Positions 8,194 to 16,420 of a stretch of 64,000 nucleotides of DNA are shown here, piece by piece. The notes beneath the pieces were generated by a model. It did not search any database, was not told where the DNA came from, and saw nothing but the letters and a program-made list of their open reading frames with translations. Positions within the stretch are counted from its first letter, which is position 1; each line of letters begins with the position of its first letter. The DNA comes from Phycisphaerae bacterium (GTDB lineage Bacteria > Planctomycetota > Phycisphaerae > UBA1845): assembly GCA_029260215.1 (NCBI GenBank), contig JAJDDQ010000066.1:167270-231269 (forward strand), in the 5' to 3' direction. Both the position numbers and the translations under genes were made by a program.

Positions 8194-8687
8194 CACGCAC
8201 GAACGAGAGGATTACGTACAGCCCCGTACGACTGATCGATCACAATGATGTCCAGCGCGGCGTCGTGCCGACCGACGATGCACTTCAAATTGCGCGGGAA
8301 GCGGGCATGGACCTCGTCGAGGTCTCACCCAACGAATCGCCCCCCGTCTGCCGTATCATCGACTGGGGAAGGCACAAGTACGAACAGCGCAAACGACTCA
8401 AAAAACAGCAAAGTCACGAAACCGTTCTGAAAGAAGTGCGTTTGCGCCCCAAGACAGACGATAATGACCGGCAAATCAAGATAAATCGCGCCCGCAAATT
8501 CCTGGAGCAGGGACACAAGGTTCAGTTCACCATGCTGTTTCGCGGACGCGAACGGGCGCACCCCGACATCGCGATGAACATCTTCAAAGCAATTGTTGAG
8601 GGTCTGACAGAGCTGGCCAAGGTCGAACGCGCTGCCCGAATCGACGGACGCCGCATGACGATGGTGCTAACACCGGCCAAACGCTGA
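8181..8687 (+). CDS. infC: Translation initiation factor IF-3, AUC start codon
   Basis: 168 residues. It binds the 30S subunit and checks start-codon and initiator-tRNA fidelity. Both IF3 domains are complete: N-domain TRTNERITYSPVRLIDH ... DLVEVSPNESPPVCRI, linker YEQRKRLKKQQ, and C-domain KEVRLRP ... LFRGRERAHPDIA. The N-terminal similarity begins at the codon ATC (8181), 10 bases after a strong AAGGAGG. No ATG, GTG or TTG occurs at the right place; the first ATG (8265) would delete ~28 conserved residues. Non-canonical AUU/AUA/AUC starts are a known device by which IF3 represses its own synthesis. It overlaps the end of thrS by 13 bases. The usual rpmI-rplT genes do not follow. Confidence 0.93.
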   Translation: MAKITRTNERITYSPVRLIDHNDVQRGVVPTDDALQIAREAGMDLVEVSPNESPPVCRIIDWGRHKYEQRKRLKKQQSHETVLKEVRLRPKTDDNDRQIKINRARKFLEQGHKVQFTMLFRGRERAHPDIAMNIFKAIVEGLTELAKVERAARIDGRRMTMVLTPAKR

Positions 8688-8710
8688 CCGGTTGCCCTGG
8701 CAAAGCGCAT

Positions 8711-8787
8711 CGGGCAGGTATCAACCTTGGTCGGCGGGTTGCGTCCGCTCGGGCGACTCTCCAAGGTGGGCGCTCTCTTGTATTGGA
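8711..8787 (+). repeat. ~76-bp intergenic element, copy 1
   Basis: Runs from CGGGCAGGTATCAACCTTGG to TGTATTGGA. A copy with about 90% identity by eye is at 13771-13845 in the same orientation. It contains a small hairpin CGTCC-gctc-GGGCG. It lies between infC and the convergent exported-protein gene. Confidence 0.7.
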
Positions 8788-8865
8788 GTAACAGGCCAGC
8801 CATGTGCCACCGCAGTTTCTTGTCACCCGACATTGCACACGGCTGCCCTGCTACGTCGTGGCGAA

Positions 8866-10431
8866 TTACGGGCAAGCGCCGAACACGACTGTGTTGGCAC
8901 AGCCGGTCTGCGTGATGCTTGTCGTGCCGTTGGTGGCGCCCGCGACATTCAAACCCAGATCGGCGGTCGTGGCGTGGCAGCCTACCACGGTAATGTCGCC
9001 GCCCAGATCGCCGTCACTCCCGTCAGCCAGATCGTCCAGAACCTCAATGCAGCCGTCATACGTGATCGCGGACAGCGTGCCCGGAGGTGGATTGGGGCCA
9101 AAGTAGATGTCGCCCGCTGCATTGAAATCGCCCTCGCTCGCATTCACGGTAATTGTGCCGCTCAGTCCGCCCAATGAATAAATCGACGAACGCGAACTGG
9201 TGTCCTCGTGAATGGTAATGTCGCCGTCGATCACGCCGCCGACATCAATACGCCCACCGGCTACTCGGCCTTCGATGAGAATTTCGGACAGTGCGCCTGT
9301 GTCGCCGGTAATGTCGATGCCGCCACTGTGGTCGTCTTCGATATTGATGTCGCTGGTGAGATCGCCGCCCACGTCAATGAGGCCTTTGGATTGCAGTGAG
9401 CCGAACACGTGAACCAATCCTCCGAGATCGGTCGTAATGTCCAGTGTCCCGCCGAGATTGAGCATACCCATCGTAATGTCAGCCTCATACGCACGAACAA
9501 TGCCGGCAAGGTCACCGACCGTGGAAAGGTTGCCGATGGTCAGTCCGCCGTCGAGCCATTTGATATTGCGTGCATCGACTTCAGCCCCACTGGGAAGGTC
9601 AGACTTGATCCACACGGTGACGTCGGCGGTGTTGCCGCCGGCAGTTGCGAATGGGCCTACGCGCAGGCGGGCGTCTGTGTCCATCTCTTCGATGGTGATG
9701 TGCGAATCGTTCGTGGCGTTGAGCAAGATGTCGAGATCGCCATTGTCGATGATGTCCAAAACAATGATGCTCGCGTCGTTCAGTTCGGCGATGGAGACGT
9801 CGCCGGCGGTGATGTCGTCGATGAGGAGTGTGTGCGTCGATCCGCCGATGTCACCGAACGTCCCTTCAAACGACAGGCCGGCTGCGTGGGGAACGGTGAT
9901 GTTGCCGGTTACGGTGCCCTTTATGACGAAGAGGCCGTCAATGTCGCCGCCGACACCGGCGGAATCCTCCACGACTTTGAGATCACCGCTGAGGTCGCCC
10001 GTGACCACGCCGGCCAGCCGCGAGTGTCCCGACCAGCTTGAGGCGCTCAGTACGATGCTCTTGATGTTGGCGGCTCCGGTGCTGACGGTTACCGGGTTCA
10101 AAATCGATACGGCAAAGTCCTCGTCGGCTCCGCTCGGTGCCAGCGTGAGGTCGCCGAGGTCGTAGACCTTGGTGTCCGTGCTGCTCACCTGCGACCAGAC
10201 GAGCCAATCCGACGCGCCGCTCTTGAGTGCGACGTCCGGATTGTCGGGGTCGGTGAGGTCGAATGTCACATTTACACCGACCAACACCTGTCCTGTTCTC
10301 TTGGCGCATACGTACGGGCTGGTTCCTACGCACGCCTGCCCGCCCATAGTATCGGCGGCTCCCAGCAAAATGCAGGCGGCTCCCAGCAGGATGCTCAAAA
10401 CGACGTTCTTCTGAATGTTCATGAAACTCAT
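8866..10431 (-). CDS. Exported beta-solenoid-like repeat protein of unknown function
   Basis: 521 residues from ATG 10431, which follows GAGAGG by 7 bases (an upstream in-frame ATG at 10482 has no such site). Residues ~5-30 are a signal peptide (NVVLSILLGAACILLGAADT). The mature protein is a long ladder of short strands with Asp/Gly/Ile-rich repeats such as VGGDLTSDINIEDD, GDITIHED and GGLSGTITVN, suggesting a beta-solenoid. A few cysteines lie near both ends. No enzyme motif and no dockerin-like tail. Likely surface or extracellular. It is transcribed divergently from the tandem dockerin genes, whose first start is only 73 bases away. Confidence 0.75.
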   Translation of the reverse strand: MSFMNIQKNVVLSILLGAACILLGAADTMGGQACVGTSPYVCAKRTGQVLVGVNVTFDLTDPDNPDVALKSGASDWLVWSQVSSTDTKVYDLGDLTLAPSGADEDFAVSILNPVTVSTGAANIKSIVLSASSWSGHSRLAGVVTGDLSGDLKVVEDSAGVGGDIDGLFVIKGTVTGNITVPHAAGLSFEGTFGDIGGSTHTLLIDDITAGDVSIAELNDASIIVLDIIDNGDLDILLNATNDSHITIEEMDTDARLRVGPFATAGGNTADVTVWIKSDLPSGAEVDARNIKWLDGGLTIGNLSTVGDLAGIVRAYEADITMGMLNLGGTLDITTDLGGLVHVFGSLQSKGLIDVGGDLTSDINIEDDHSGGIDITGDTGALSEILIEGRVAGGRIDVGGVIDGDITIHEDTSSRSSIYSLGGLSGTITVNASEGDFNAAGDIYFGPNPPPGTLSAITYDGCIEVLDDLADGSDGDLGGDITVVGCHATTADLGLNVAGATNGTTSITQTGCANTVVFGACP

Positions 10432-10503
10432 TTGAATTCCTCTCGGTCTTTCGTTAAAATTACGTGGCAAAATACGGTTCATCTTTTCTCGGGGAAACGA
10501 CTG

Positions 10504-11379
10504 GTGAAAGCGAAATCCAAACCAATGTTGAATGCACTCCTTGCATGGGCAACATTGGCCGTCGCGATATTTGCGTGGTCGGGGGCGACCGTGAGCGCGG
10601 AGGTATTCTCATGGGAATGCAACTCCCTTCCCGTGGATGGAGGTTGGACGTTTCTCGGCGAATTCTGCGAACCCACGACATGGATCGCTGATGGCTCGTA
10701 CTTTCAGGAAGTGGATGACGATACCTGCCCCAATGAACCCGTCGGTGAGAGCGAAGGTTATCGTCGCGAATTGGTCGATTTTCTGGACCATCCGCAATTC
10801 TGGGTAGAGTGGCGCGTGGAGGGCGACGGCCCTGCGTCCGAATTGTTTGCAGGTGCGCCAACGGCGTTGGGGCTCGCAAATTCGTTCGGAATCAGCTACA
10901 CCTTTTTCATTGCCCGCGACATGGCCAAGCTGAATCGCGACAACCTGCTTCCAATCATTTTCGCGACGTTCGATGCGGGCGTCGCACACACGCACCGCCT
11001 GGAACTTTTCGGCGACGAGTTGTACGCCTGGTACATCGACGGCGATCTTGTCGATTCCGGAGTTCCGGAAGGCCCGTTCCCGTCATTCGACGCGTTCATC
11101 GTATGGGCTGGCTCCTCCTGGCATGAGCCCGCCCTGAATCGCTGGGACTACATTCGCTACGGCGACCTTCAAGAACCGTTCTCCGGCGATTTCGATTCCG
11201 ACGGCGACCGCGACGGACGCGACGCTTTCTACTTCGCCGAGTGCATCGCCGAGCGCGGCAACGGTCCCGGCGCACCCGCCGACCCCGGCTGCCCGTGGGC
11301 CGACATGGACGCCGACGGCGACGTGGACTTCGCCGACTTCGGCCAATTCCAACGCGCCTTCACCGGAAGCGACGAGTGA
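10504..11379 (+). CDS. Exported dockerin-tailed protein, tandem copy 1
   Basis: 291 residues from GTG 10504, giving a KAKSK n-region, hydrophobic core and a cleavage site near TVSA-EVF. An upstream TTG frame is not supported. The ~200-residue central domain (EVFSWECNSLPVDGGW ... HTHRLELFGDELYAWYIDG) looks like a beta-sandwich of the LamG/concanavalin kind, by pattern only. The last ~60 residues are a dockerin-like pair of calcium loops (DFDSDGDRDGRDAFYF and DMDADGDVDFADF). It is the first of three tandem paralogues. Its stop overlaps the next start as GTGA. Function unknown; carbohydrate or cell-surface binding is a guess. Confidence 0.8.
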   Translation: MKAKSKPMLNALLAWATLAVAIFAWSGATVSAEVFSWECNSLPVDGGWTFLGEFCEPTTWIADGSYFQEVDDDTCPNEPVGESEGYRRELVDFLDHPQFWVEWRVEGDGPASELFAGAPTALGLANSFGISYTFFIARDMAKLNRDNLLPIIFATFDAGVAHTHRLELFGDELYAWYIDGDLVDSGVPEGPFPSFDAFIVWAGSSWHEPALNRWDYIRYGDLQEPFSGDFDSDGDRDGRDAFYFAECIAERGNGPGAPADPGCPWADMDADGDVDFADFGQFQRAFTGSDE

Positions 11380-12221
11380 TTCGGCACCTCTGTGGGCTGT
11401 GTCTGCTCCAACTCTCTTGCGGGGCGACCGTGAACGCGGAGGTATTCTCATGGGAATGCAACTCCCTTCCCGTGGACAGTGGTTGGATGTTTCTCGGCGA
11501 ATTCTGTGAACCTACGACATGGATCGCTGATGGATCGTATTTTCAAGAAGTTGACGACGATTCCTGTCCCAAGGAACCTGTCGGTGAAAGTGAAGCATTC
11601 GAGCGGAGCTTGGATGATTATCTTGCGAGCGCACAATTCTGGATCGAGTGGCGAGTTGAGGGAAACGGAAATACTTCCGAGCTGATTTTTGGAGCACCCG
11701 CAGCGTTGGGAATGGGAGACCCCTTTACCGGTGTGAATTACACGTTCGTTGTGGCACGGGACATGGCCAAGCTGAACCGCGGCAACCTGCTTCCAATTAT
11801 CTTCGCGCCATTCGCTGCAGGTGTCGCACACACGCACCGCTTGGAACTTCTTGGTGACGAATGGTACGCATGGTACATTGATGGTCATCTCGTGGATTCT
11901 GGTATGCCATCAGGGGCGTTTCCCTCGCGTATCGCGACGCTGACTTGGTTGGGCCGTTCGTGGCATGAGCCCGCCCTGAACCGCTGGGACTACATTCGCT
12001 ACGGCGATCTTCAAGAACCGTTCTCCGGCGATTTCGATTCCGACGGCGACCGCGACGGGCGCGACGCTTTCTACTTCGCCGAGTGCATCGCCGAGCGCGG
12101 CAACGGCCCCGGTGCACCCGCTGACCCCGGCTGCCCCTGGGCAGACATGGACGCCGACGGCGATGTAGACTTCGCCGACTTCGGAACGTTTCAACGCACC
12201 TTCACCGGAAGCAACGAGTGA
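11376..12221 (+). CDS. Exported dockerin-tailed protein, tandem copy 2
   Basis: 281 residues starting at GTG 11376, overlapping the previous stop (GTGA). The leader is shorter than in copy 1 (HLCGLCLLQLSCGATVNA-EVF). The first ~45 mature residues and the dockerin tail are almost identical to copies 1 and 3. The middle is the most divergent of the three (SLDDYLASAQFWIEWRVEG, then FGAPAALGMGDPFTG). The pattern suggests older duplication with later homogenisation of the ends. Confidence 0.78.
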   Translation: MIRHLCGLCLLQLSCGATVNAEVFSWECNSLPVDSGWMFLGEFCEPTTWIADGSYFQEVDDDSCPKEPVGESEAFERSLDDYLASAQFWIEWRVEGNGNTSELIFGAPAALGMGDPFTGVNYTFVVARDMAKLNRGNLLPIIFAPFAAGVAHTHRLELLGDEWYAWYIDGHLVDSGMPSGAFPSRIATLTWLGRSWHEPALNRWDYIRYGDLQEPFSGDFDSDGDRDGRDAFYFAECIAERGNGPGAPADPGCPWADMDADGDVDFADFGTFQRTFTGSNE

Positions 12222-13096
12222 TCTGGCATCTCTGCAGGTTGTGTCTGCTCCAACTCTCTTGCGGGGCGATCGTGAACGCGGAGGTATTCTCATGGGAATG
12301 CAACTCCCTTCCCGTGGATGGAGGTTGGACGTTTCTCGGCGAATTCTGTGAACCCACGACATGGATCGCTGATGGCTCGTACTTTCAGGAAGTGGACGAC
12401 GATTCCTGCCCCAAGGAGCCCGTCGGCGAGAGTGAGGCCTACCGTCGGGAATTGGTCGACTTTCTGGACCATCCGCAATTCTGGGTGGAGTGGCGCGTGG
12501 AGGGCGATGGCCCCGCCTCCGAGTTGTTTGCAGGTTCGCCGACGGCGTTGGGGCTCGGGACGTCGTTCGGAATCAATTATACCTTCTTCGTTGCCCGCGA
12601 CATGGCCAAGCTGAATCGTGACAATCTGCTCCCAATCATTTTCGCGCCGTTCGATGCGGGCGTCGCACACACGCACCGCCTGGAGCTTTTCGGCGACGAG
12701 TTGTACGCCTGGTACATCGACGGCGATCTTGTCGATTCCGGGGTTCCCGAAGGCCCGTTCCCGTCGTTCGACGCCCGCATCACATGGGTTGGGTCGTCTT
12801 GGCATGAGCCCGCCTTGAACCGCTGGGACTACATTCGCTACGGCGATCTTCAAGAACCGTTCTCCGGTGATTTCGATTCCGACGGCGATCACGACGGACG
12901 CGACGCTTTCTACTTCGCCGAGTGCATCGCCGAGCGCGGCAACGGCCCCGGCGCACCCGCCGACCCCGGCTGCCCTTGGGCCGACATGGACGCCGACGGC
13001 GACGTGGACTTCGCCGACTTCGGAGCGTTCCAACGCACCTTCACCGGCTCCACCGACGAGGCTGACGCAGGCAACGGCAGCAACGGCGGCGAGTAG
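12218..13096 (+). CDS. Exported dockerin-tailed protein, tandem copy 3
   Basis: 292 residues from GTG 12218, again overlapping the previous stop as GTGA. The short leader matches copy 2, but the central domain matches copy 1 (RRELVDFLDHPQFWVEWRVE; FGDELYAWYIDGDLVDSG), making it a mosaic of the two neighbours. The dockerin-like tail is followed by a ~14-residue extension rich in Asn, Gly and Ser (NGSNGGE end). The three genes form one operon with GTGA overlaps throughout. Confidence 0.78.
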   Translation: MIWHLCRLCLLQLSCGAIVNAEVFSWECNSLPVDGGWTFLGEFCEPTTWIADGSYFQEVDDDSCPKEPVGESEAYRRELVDFLDHPQFWVEWRVEGDGPASELFAGSPTALGLGTSFGINYTFFVARDMAKLNRDNLLPIIFAPFDAGVAHTHRLELFGDELYAWYIDGDLVDSGVPEGPFPSFDARITWVGSSWHEPALNRWDYIRYGDLQEPFSGDFDSDGDHDGRDAFYFAECIAERGNGPGAPADPGCPWADMDADGDVDFADFGAFQRTFTGSTDEADAGNGSNGGE

Positions 13097-13466
13097 GCCT
13101 ACCGTCCAGCGCGGTTGATTTGCCCGCGATGCACATTCGTTTTCAACAATTTCGCTCAATTCCCCGCTCCGATCAGCACTGACACGGCATCGTGCGTAGT
13201 GCGATATTCAATACCATGCGCTATGGATTTGCGAATGCCAAGTAAAATCACGTTAATTGTGTTTCAGTGGGTGACAGTTTTCGACCGCGCGCCGTAAATT
13301 TGTCACACTGGGTAAATGGGGGGGGGGGTAGGCAAGTAAGGTAGACGCACCGGAACTGTCCGGTCTGCCAGCACAGGCAGGTATTTCTCGACGACGTGTA
13401 ATTCTTCAGCCATGTGCAATGCGAAGCTACGTTCCGTCGTCACCTTGCGACAAAATACGATCTTTT

Positions 13467-13485
13467 CCCCCCTTGCAAAGGGGGG
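13467..13485. repeat. CCCCCCTT/AAGGGGGG inverted repeat
   Basis: An 8-bp perfect stem with a 2-3 base loop, followed by a further GGGGGG run about 7 bases later. Confidence 0.6.
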
Positions 13486-13568
13486 ATACAGGGGGGTCTG
13501 GATCGGAGTAACGCTTTGGTTCGTGGAAAGAGCCTGATTCTGGACGCTCCCGACATGGTCGCGTCCAG

Positions 13569-13586
13569 CCTCCTTCTGAAGGAGGG
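13569..13586. repeat. CCTCCTT/AAGGAGG inverted repeat
   Basis: A second C/T-rich palindrome. With 13467-13485 it brackets ~100 bp, as the ends of a small non-autonomous repeat unit might. Confidence 0.5.
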
Positions 13587-13770
13587 GAGGAAGAGGGTTA
13601 TTATCGCATCCACGATATCCAATAACGTTTGTCGCCATTCGGAATTGCACGCGGCTGAACTCTTGCGACGACGTAACATGAGCAGAGGAGTTACTTAAGG
13701 ACCAGGAAACCGCTGCCACGAAGAACACCCATGTTCTTCAACGTCCTGCCGGTTTTCGAGCATCGCACAA

Positions 13771-13845
13771 CGGGCAGGAATCAACCTTTGTTGGCGGGTT
13801 GCGTCCGCTCGGGCGACTCTCTAAGGTGGGTGCTCTTGTTTTGGA
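13771..13845 (+). repeat. ~76-bp intergenic element, copy 2
   Basis: Matches 8711-8787 with about 90% identity over its length, including the invariant GCGTCCGCTCGGGCGACTCT block. It ends 38 bases before the sat start codon, so it forms part of the sat leader or promoter region. Confidence 0.7.
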
Positions 13846-13883
13846 CCTTCGTATTGACGAACGAGTTGGAAAGGTGACAGAAA

Positions 13884-15035
13884 ATGGCAGGCGCAGGGCT
13901 GATTCCGCCGCACGGTGGAACGTTGATCAACCGCATCGAGACGGGCGGAAAAAGCGGGGCGTACACGGGGAGCGACCCGTCGCTGGTGCTCACGGAACGG
14001 CAGCAGTGCGATCTGGAAATGATCGCCATCGGCGGCATGAGCCCGCTTACTGGTTTCTGCAACGAGCAGGACTACAACAGCATCTGTGAAAAGATGACGC
14101 TGGCCGACGGGACGGTTTGGCCTTTCCCCATCACCTGCGCAGTCGATCAAGCCACCGCGGACGGGATCAAGGAGGGGGCCAAGCTCGCCCTGCTCGATGA
14201 CGGCCGCCGTTTGCTGGGCTATCTCACCGTTGAGCAGAAATATCCGCACGACAAGGCCAAGCAGGCGGCTGCGTGTTTCGGCACGACCGAAACCGAGCAT
14301 CCGGGCGTCAAAGTGCTCATGGACGAGGGCGATGTGTGTCTAGCCGGCCCGATCGAGGTGGTCTGTGCGAAGTACGATGCGGATTTTGAGGATTTTCGCC
14401 TGACCCCGGAAAAAACGCGGGCGCGTTTTCAGGAGCTAGGCTGGCGCACCGCCGTCGGCTTCCAGACACGCAACCCGATCCATCGCGCCCACGAACACCT
14501 GACCAAATGTGCCTTGGAAATCTGCGACGGATTGCTGATTCACCCGCTCATAGGCCAGACCAAGCCGGGCGACATTCCCCCCGACGTGCGCATGAATTGC
14601 TACAAGACGCTGATTGAAAACTACTATGTCAAGAGTCGGACGGTCTTGGCGGTGCTGCCGGCTGCGATGCGTTACGCCGGTCCGCGCGAGGCGATTCTGC
14701 ACGCTATTTTGCGACAGAACTACGGCTGCTCGCATTTCATCGTCGGTCGCGACCACGCCGGAGTCGGCAAGTATTACGGTACGTACGACGCTCAGAAGAT
14801 TTTCGATACGCTGCCCGAAAACGGGTTGAAGATCACGACACTCAACTTTGAGCATTCATCCTGGTGCAAAACCTGCGAGGCGATGGTGAGCGACAAGACC
14901 TGCCCGCATGGTCCTGAGGTTAAGGTTTTCCTGAGCGGGACCAAGGTGCGCGAGATGCTGGCTGCCGGTCAGAAACCTCCGATGGAGTTTTCCAGACCTG
15001 AGGTGGCGGAGATTCTCATCAATTCCATGAAGTAG
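13884..15035 (+). CDS. sat: Sulfate adenylyltransferase (ATP sulfurylase), single-chain type
   Basis: Forms adenosine 5'-phosphosulfate from ATP and sulfate. 383 residues, the length of the homo-oligomeric Sat/MET3 class without a kinase domain. Nucleotide-binding motifs are visible: QTRNPIHRAHE (194-204, with the HxxH), the GRDHAG loop, and FLSGTKVREM near the C-terminus. The segment WCKTCEAMVSDKTCPHG carries three Cys and a His, as in the zinc-binding Sat of Thermus and sulfur oxidisers. The ATG follows GGAAAGG. APS reductase or kinase is not in the window, so an assimilatory or other role cannot be decided. The next gene starts 9 bases after the stop. Confidence 0.94.
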   Translation: MAGAGLIPPHGGTLINRIETGGKSGAYTGSDPSLVLTERQQCDLEMIAIGGMSPLTGFCNEQDYNSICEKMTLADGTVWPFPITCAVDQATADGIKEGAKLALLDDGRRLLGYLTVEQKYPHDKAKQAAACFGTTETEHPGVKVLMDEGDVCLAGPIEVVCAKYDADFEDFRLTPEKTRARFQELGWRTAVGFQTRNPIHRAHEHLTKCALEICDGLLIHPLIGQTKPGDIPPDVRMNCYKTLIENYYVKSRTVLAVLPAAMRYAGPREAILHAILRQNYGCSHFIVGRDHAGVGKYYGTYDAQKIFDTLPENGLKITTLNFEHSSWCKTCEAMVSDKTCPHGPEVKVFLSGTKVREMLAAGQKPPMEFSRPEVAEILINSMK

Positions 15036-15044
15036 CCGCTCCGC

Positions 15045-16064
15045 ATGCGTGAACTCACAACCATCGAAGCGGACGGCGTGCGGCTGCCCGGGAAGCTGAT
15101 CGAGACCCTCAGCCGCTGGCGTCGTCCGGTGGTTATCGGACACGTCAGACCGGATACCGACTGTCTGGGCGCGATGTTCGCGGTGGCTTCCACTTGGCCC
15201 GGTGCGCCGGGGAAGGCCCGCGTGTCGTTGCCGGAGGGTTCCGTTTCGCGCAGATTGCGGTTTCTCACGGACTGGGCCGACATGCCGCTGGCCAGCGATG
15301 CGGATTTCGCCGAGGCAGACGGCTTTGTCGTGGTTGATACCGCGAAAAAGTCTCGCTGTAACGTGAACCGGACGCTTGGAGAGGACTGGTCTGATGGCCG
15401 CCCGGTCGTCAACGTCGATCACCACACCTCGAACACCCAATTCGGCGATCTCAACTGGGTCGATGCGCAGGCTGGCAGCGCATGCGAACTGGTTTATCGT
15501 CTGGTTCGGTTGGCGGAACGCCCGATGCCGGAATTGGTCGCATCGTACCTTTATGCGGGAATTCACAGCGACACAGTAGGGTTTTCACTCCAATCGACGA
15601 CATCGTCGGCATTGCATGCCGCGGCGGACCTGGTCGATAGTGGTGCTCGCGTGGCGGAAATCGGCGAAAAGCTTTGTCGGAGTCAGAGCAAGCCGGAATT
15701 CGACCTGAATCGCATTATTTACGACAACACGCGCGTCGTGGCGGATGGGCGTCTGGCGTACAGTTGTGCTTCATACGATGAGATCAAGGCGGCTGGCTGC
15801 TCGTTTGCCGACATCGACGATCAGGCTGAGATTCCGCGTTCTCTTGAGGGCATCCTGATGGCGATTCTGTTCACGGAGGGTAAACAGGGCAAAACGCGCC
15901 TGAACCTGCGTGGGGAGGGCGGTTTGGAGGTGCTCGAATTTGCCCGTGAACTGGGCGGCGGCGGGCATGCACAGGCGGCTGGGGCGATTTTGGAGGCTTC
16001 GATCGAGGAGGCTGTCGCCCGCGTCGTGCCCCTGGCAACCGCGATGCTGGACCGTCAGGGCTGA
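15045..16064 (+). CDS. DHH/DHHA1 phosphoesterase (NrnA-like)
   Basis: 339 residues. Members of this family degrade nanoRNA, pAp or cyclic-dinucleotide products with Mn2+. Motif I is GHVRPDTDCLGA (D37, D39), motif II is VVDTA, motif III is the DHH at 125-127 (VNVDHHTSN), and the C-terminal DHHA1 domain has GGGGHAQAAGA near residue 304-313. It lies 9 bases after sat. If it acts on pAp, this pairing would make sense, because pAp is a by-product of sulfate assimilation; that link is inference. Confidence 0.88.
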   Translation: MRELTTIEADGVRLPGKLIETLSRWRRPVVIGHVRPDTDCLGAMFAVASTWPGAPGKARVSLPEGSVSRRLRFLTDWADMPLASDADFAEADGFVVVDTAKKSRCNVNRTLGEDWSDGRPVVNVDHHTSNTQFGDLNWVDAQAGSACELVYRLVRLAERPMPELVASYLYAGIHSDTVGFSLQSTTSSALHAAADLVDSGARVAEIGEKLCRSQSKPEFDLNRIIYDNTRVVADGRLAYSCASYDEIKAAGCSFADIDDQAEIPRSLEGILMAILFTEGKQGKTRLNLRGEGGLEVLEFARELGGGGHAQAAGAILEASIEEAVARVVPLATAMLDRQG

Positions 16065-16182
16065 TTTTTCCGTTCAAATCTTTTTTTCGAAGCGATTTCG
16101 GTTGTTGTGTGGCGACTTCGTCGCGACTTCGTTTTCGGGAAATACACGTGAAACATACGGTGAGCAATCCTGAGCGGGGGGG

Positions 16183-16214
16183 CGTCCGCGCGGACTGAAG
16201 TCCGCGGCTCGTTG
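16183..16214 (-). repeat. Covarying hairpin repeat, copy 1
   Basis: Reverse-oriented copy of the family AACGAGCCGC-GGAC-TTCA-GTCC-GCGCGGACG, with stem GGAC/GTCC. It lies in the 356-bp gene-free stretch 16065-16420, in which nothing else was recognised. Confidence 0.75.
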
Positions 16215-16420
16215 CGCCGGGGATGAAACCGTCTTGGTTCGCGGTCAAAATTAAGATGGCGGGGGGATTGGATTCCTGCTAGCATCGATGGACAGGATGT
16301 GAGGTTGGCGCGGTTGCCGGGTGTTTTTGGAAGGGCGATCGCGAGACCTGCCGGTGTTCGGGCGGAACCGGCTGCTATGGAGGCGCATATTTGGCAACCA
16401 TGATCCGGGGTACCTGATCC

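Larger units (their letters stand above)
13097..13883. other. 787-bp gene-free region rich in repeats
   Basis: No supported gene. It holds an 11-base G run (about 13318-13328), two C/T-rich inverted repeats (listed separately) about 100 bases apart, and the second copy of the ~76-bp element just before sat. A minus-strand open frame at 13303-13728 is mostly a translation of these repeats and is not accepted as a gene. Confidence 0.6.

Noticed and set aside
13303..13728. 141-residue minus-strand ORF
   Set aside because: Mostly a translation of the C/T-rich palindromes and G run; no domain.
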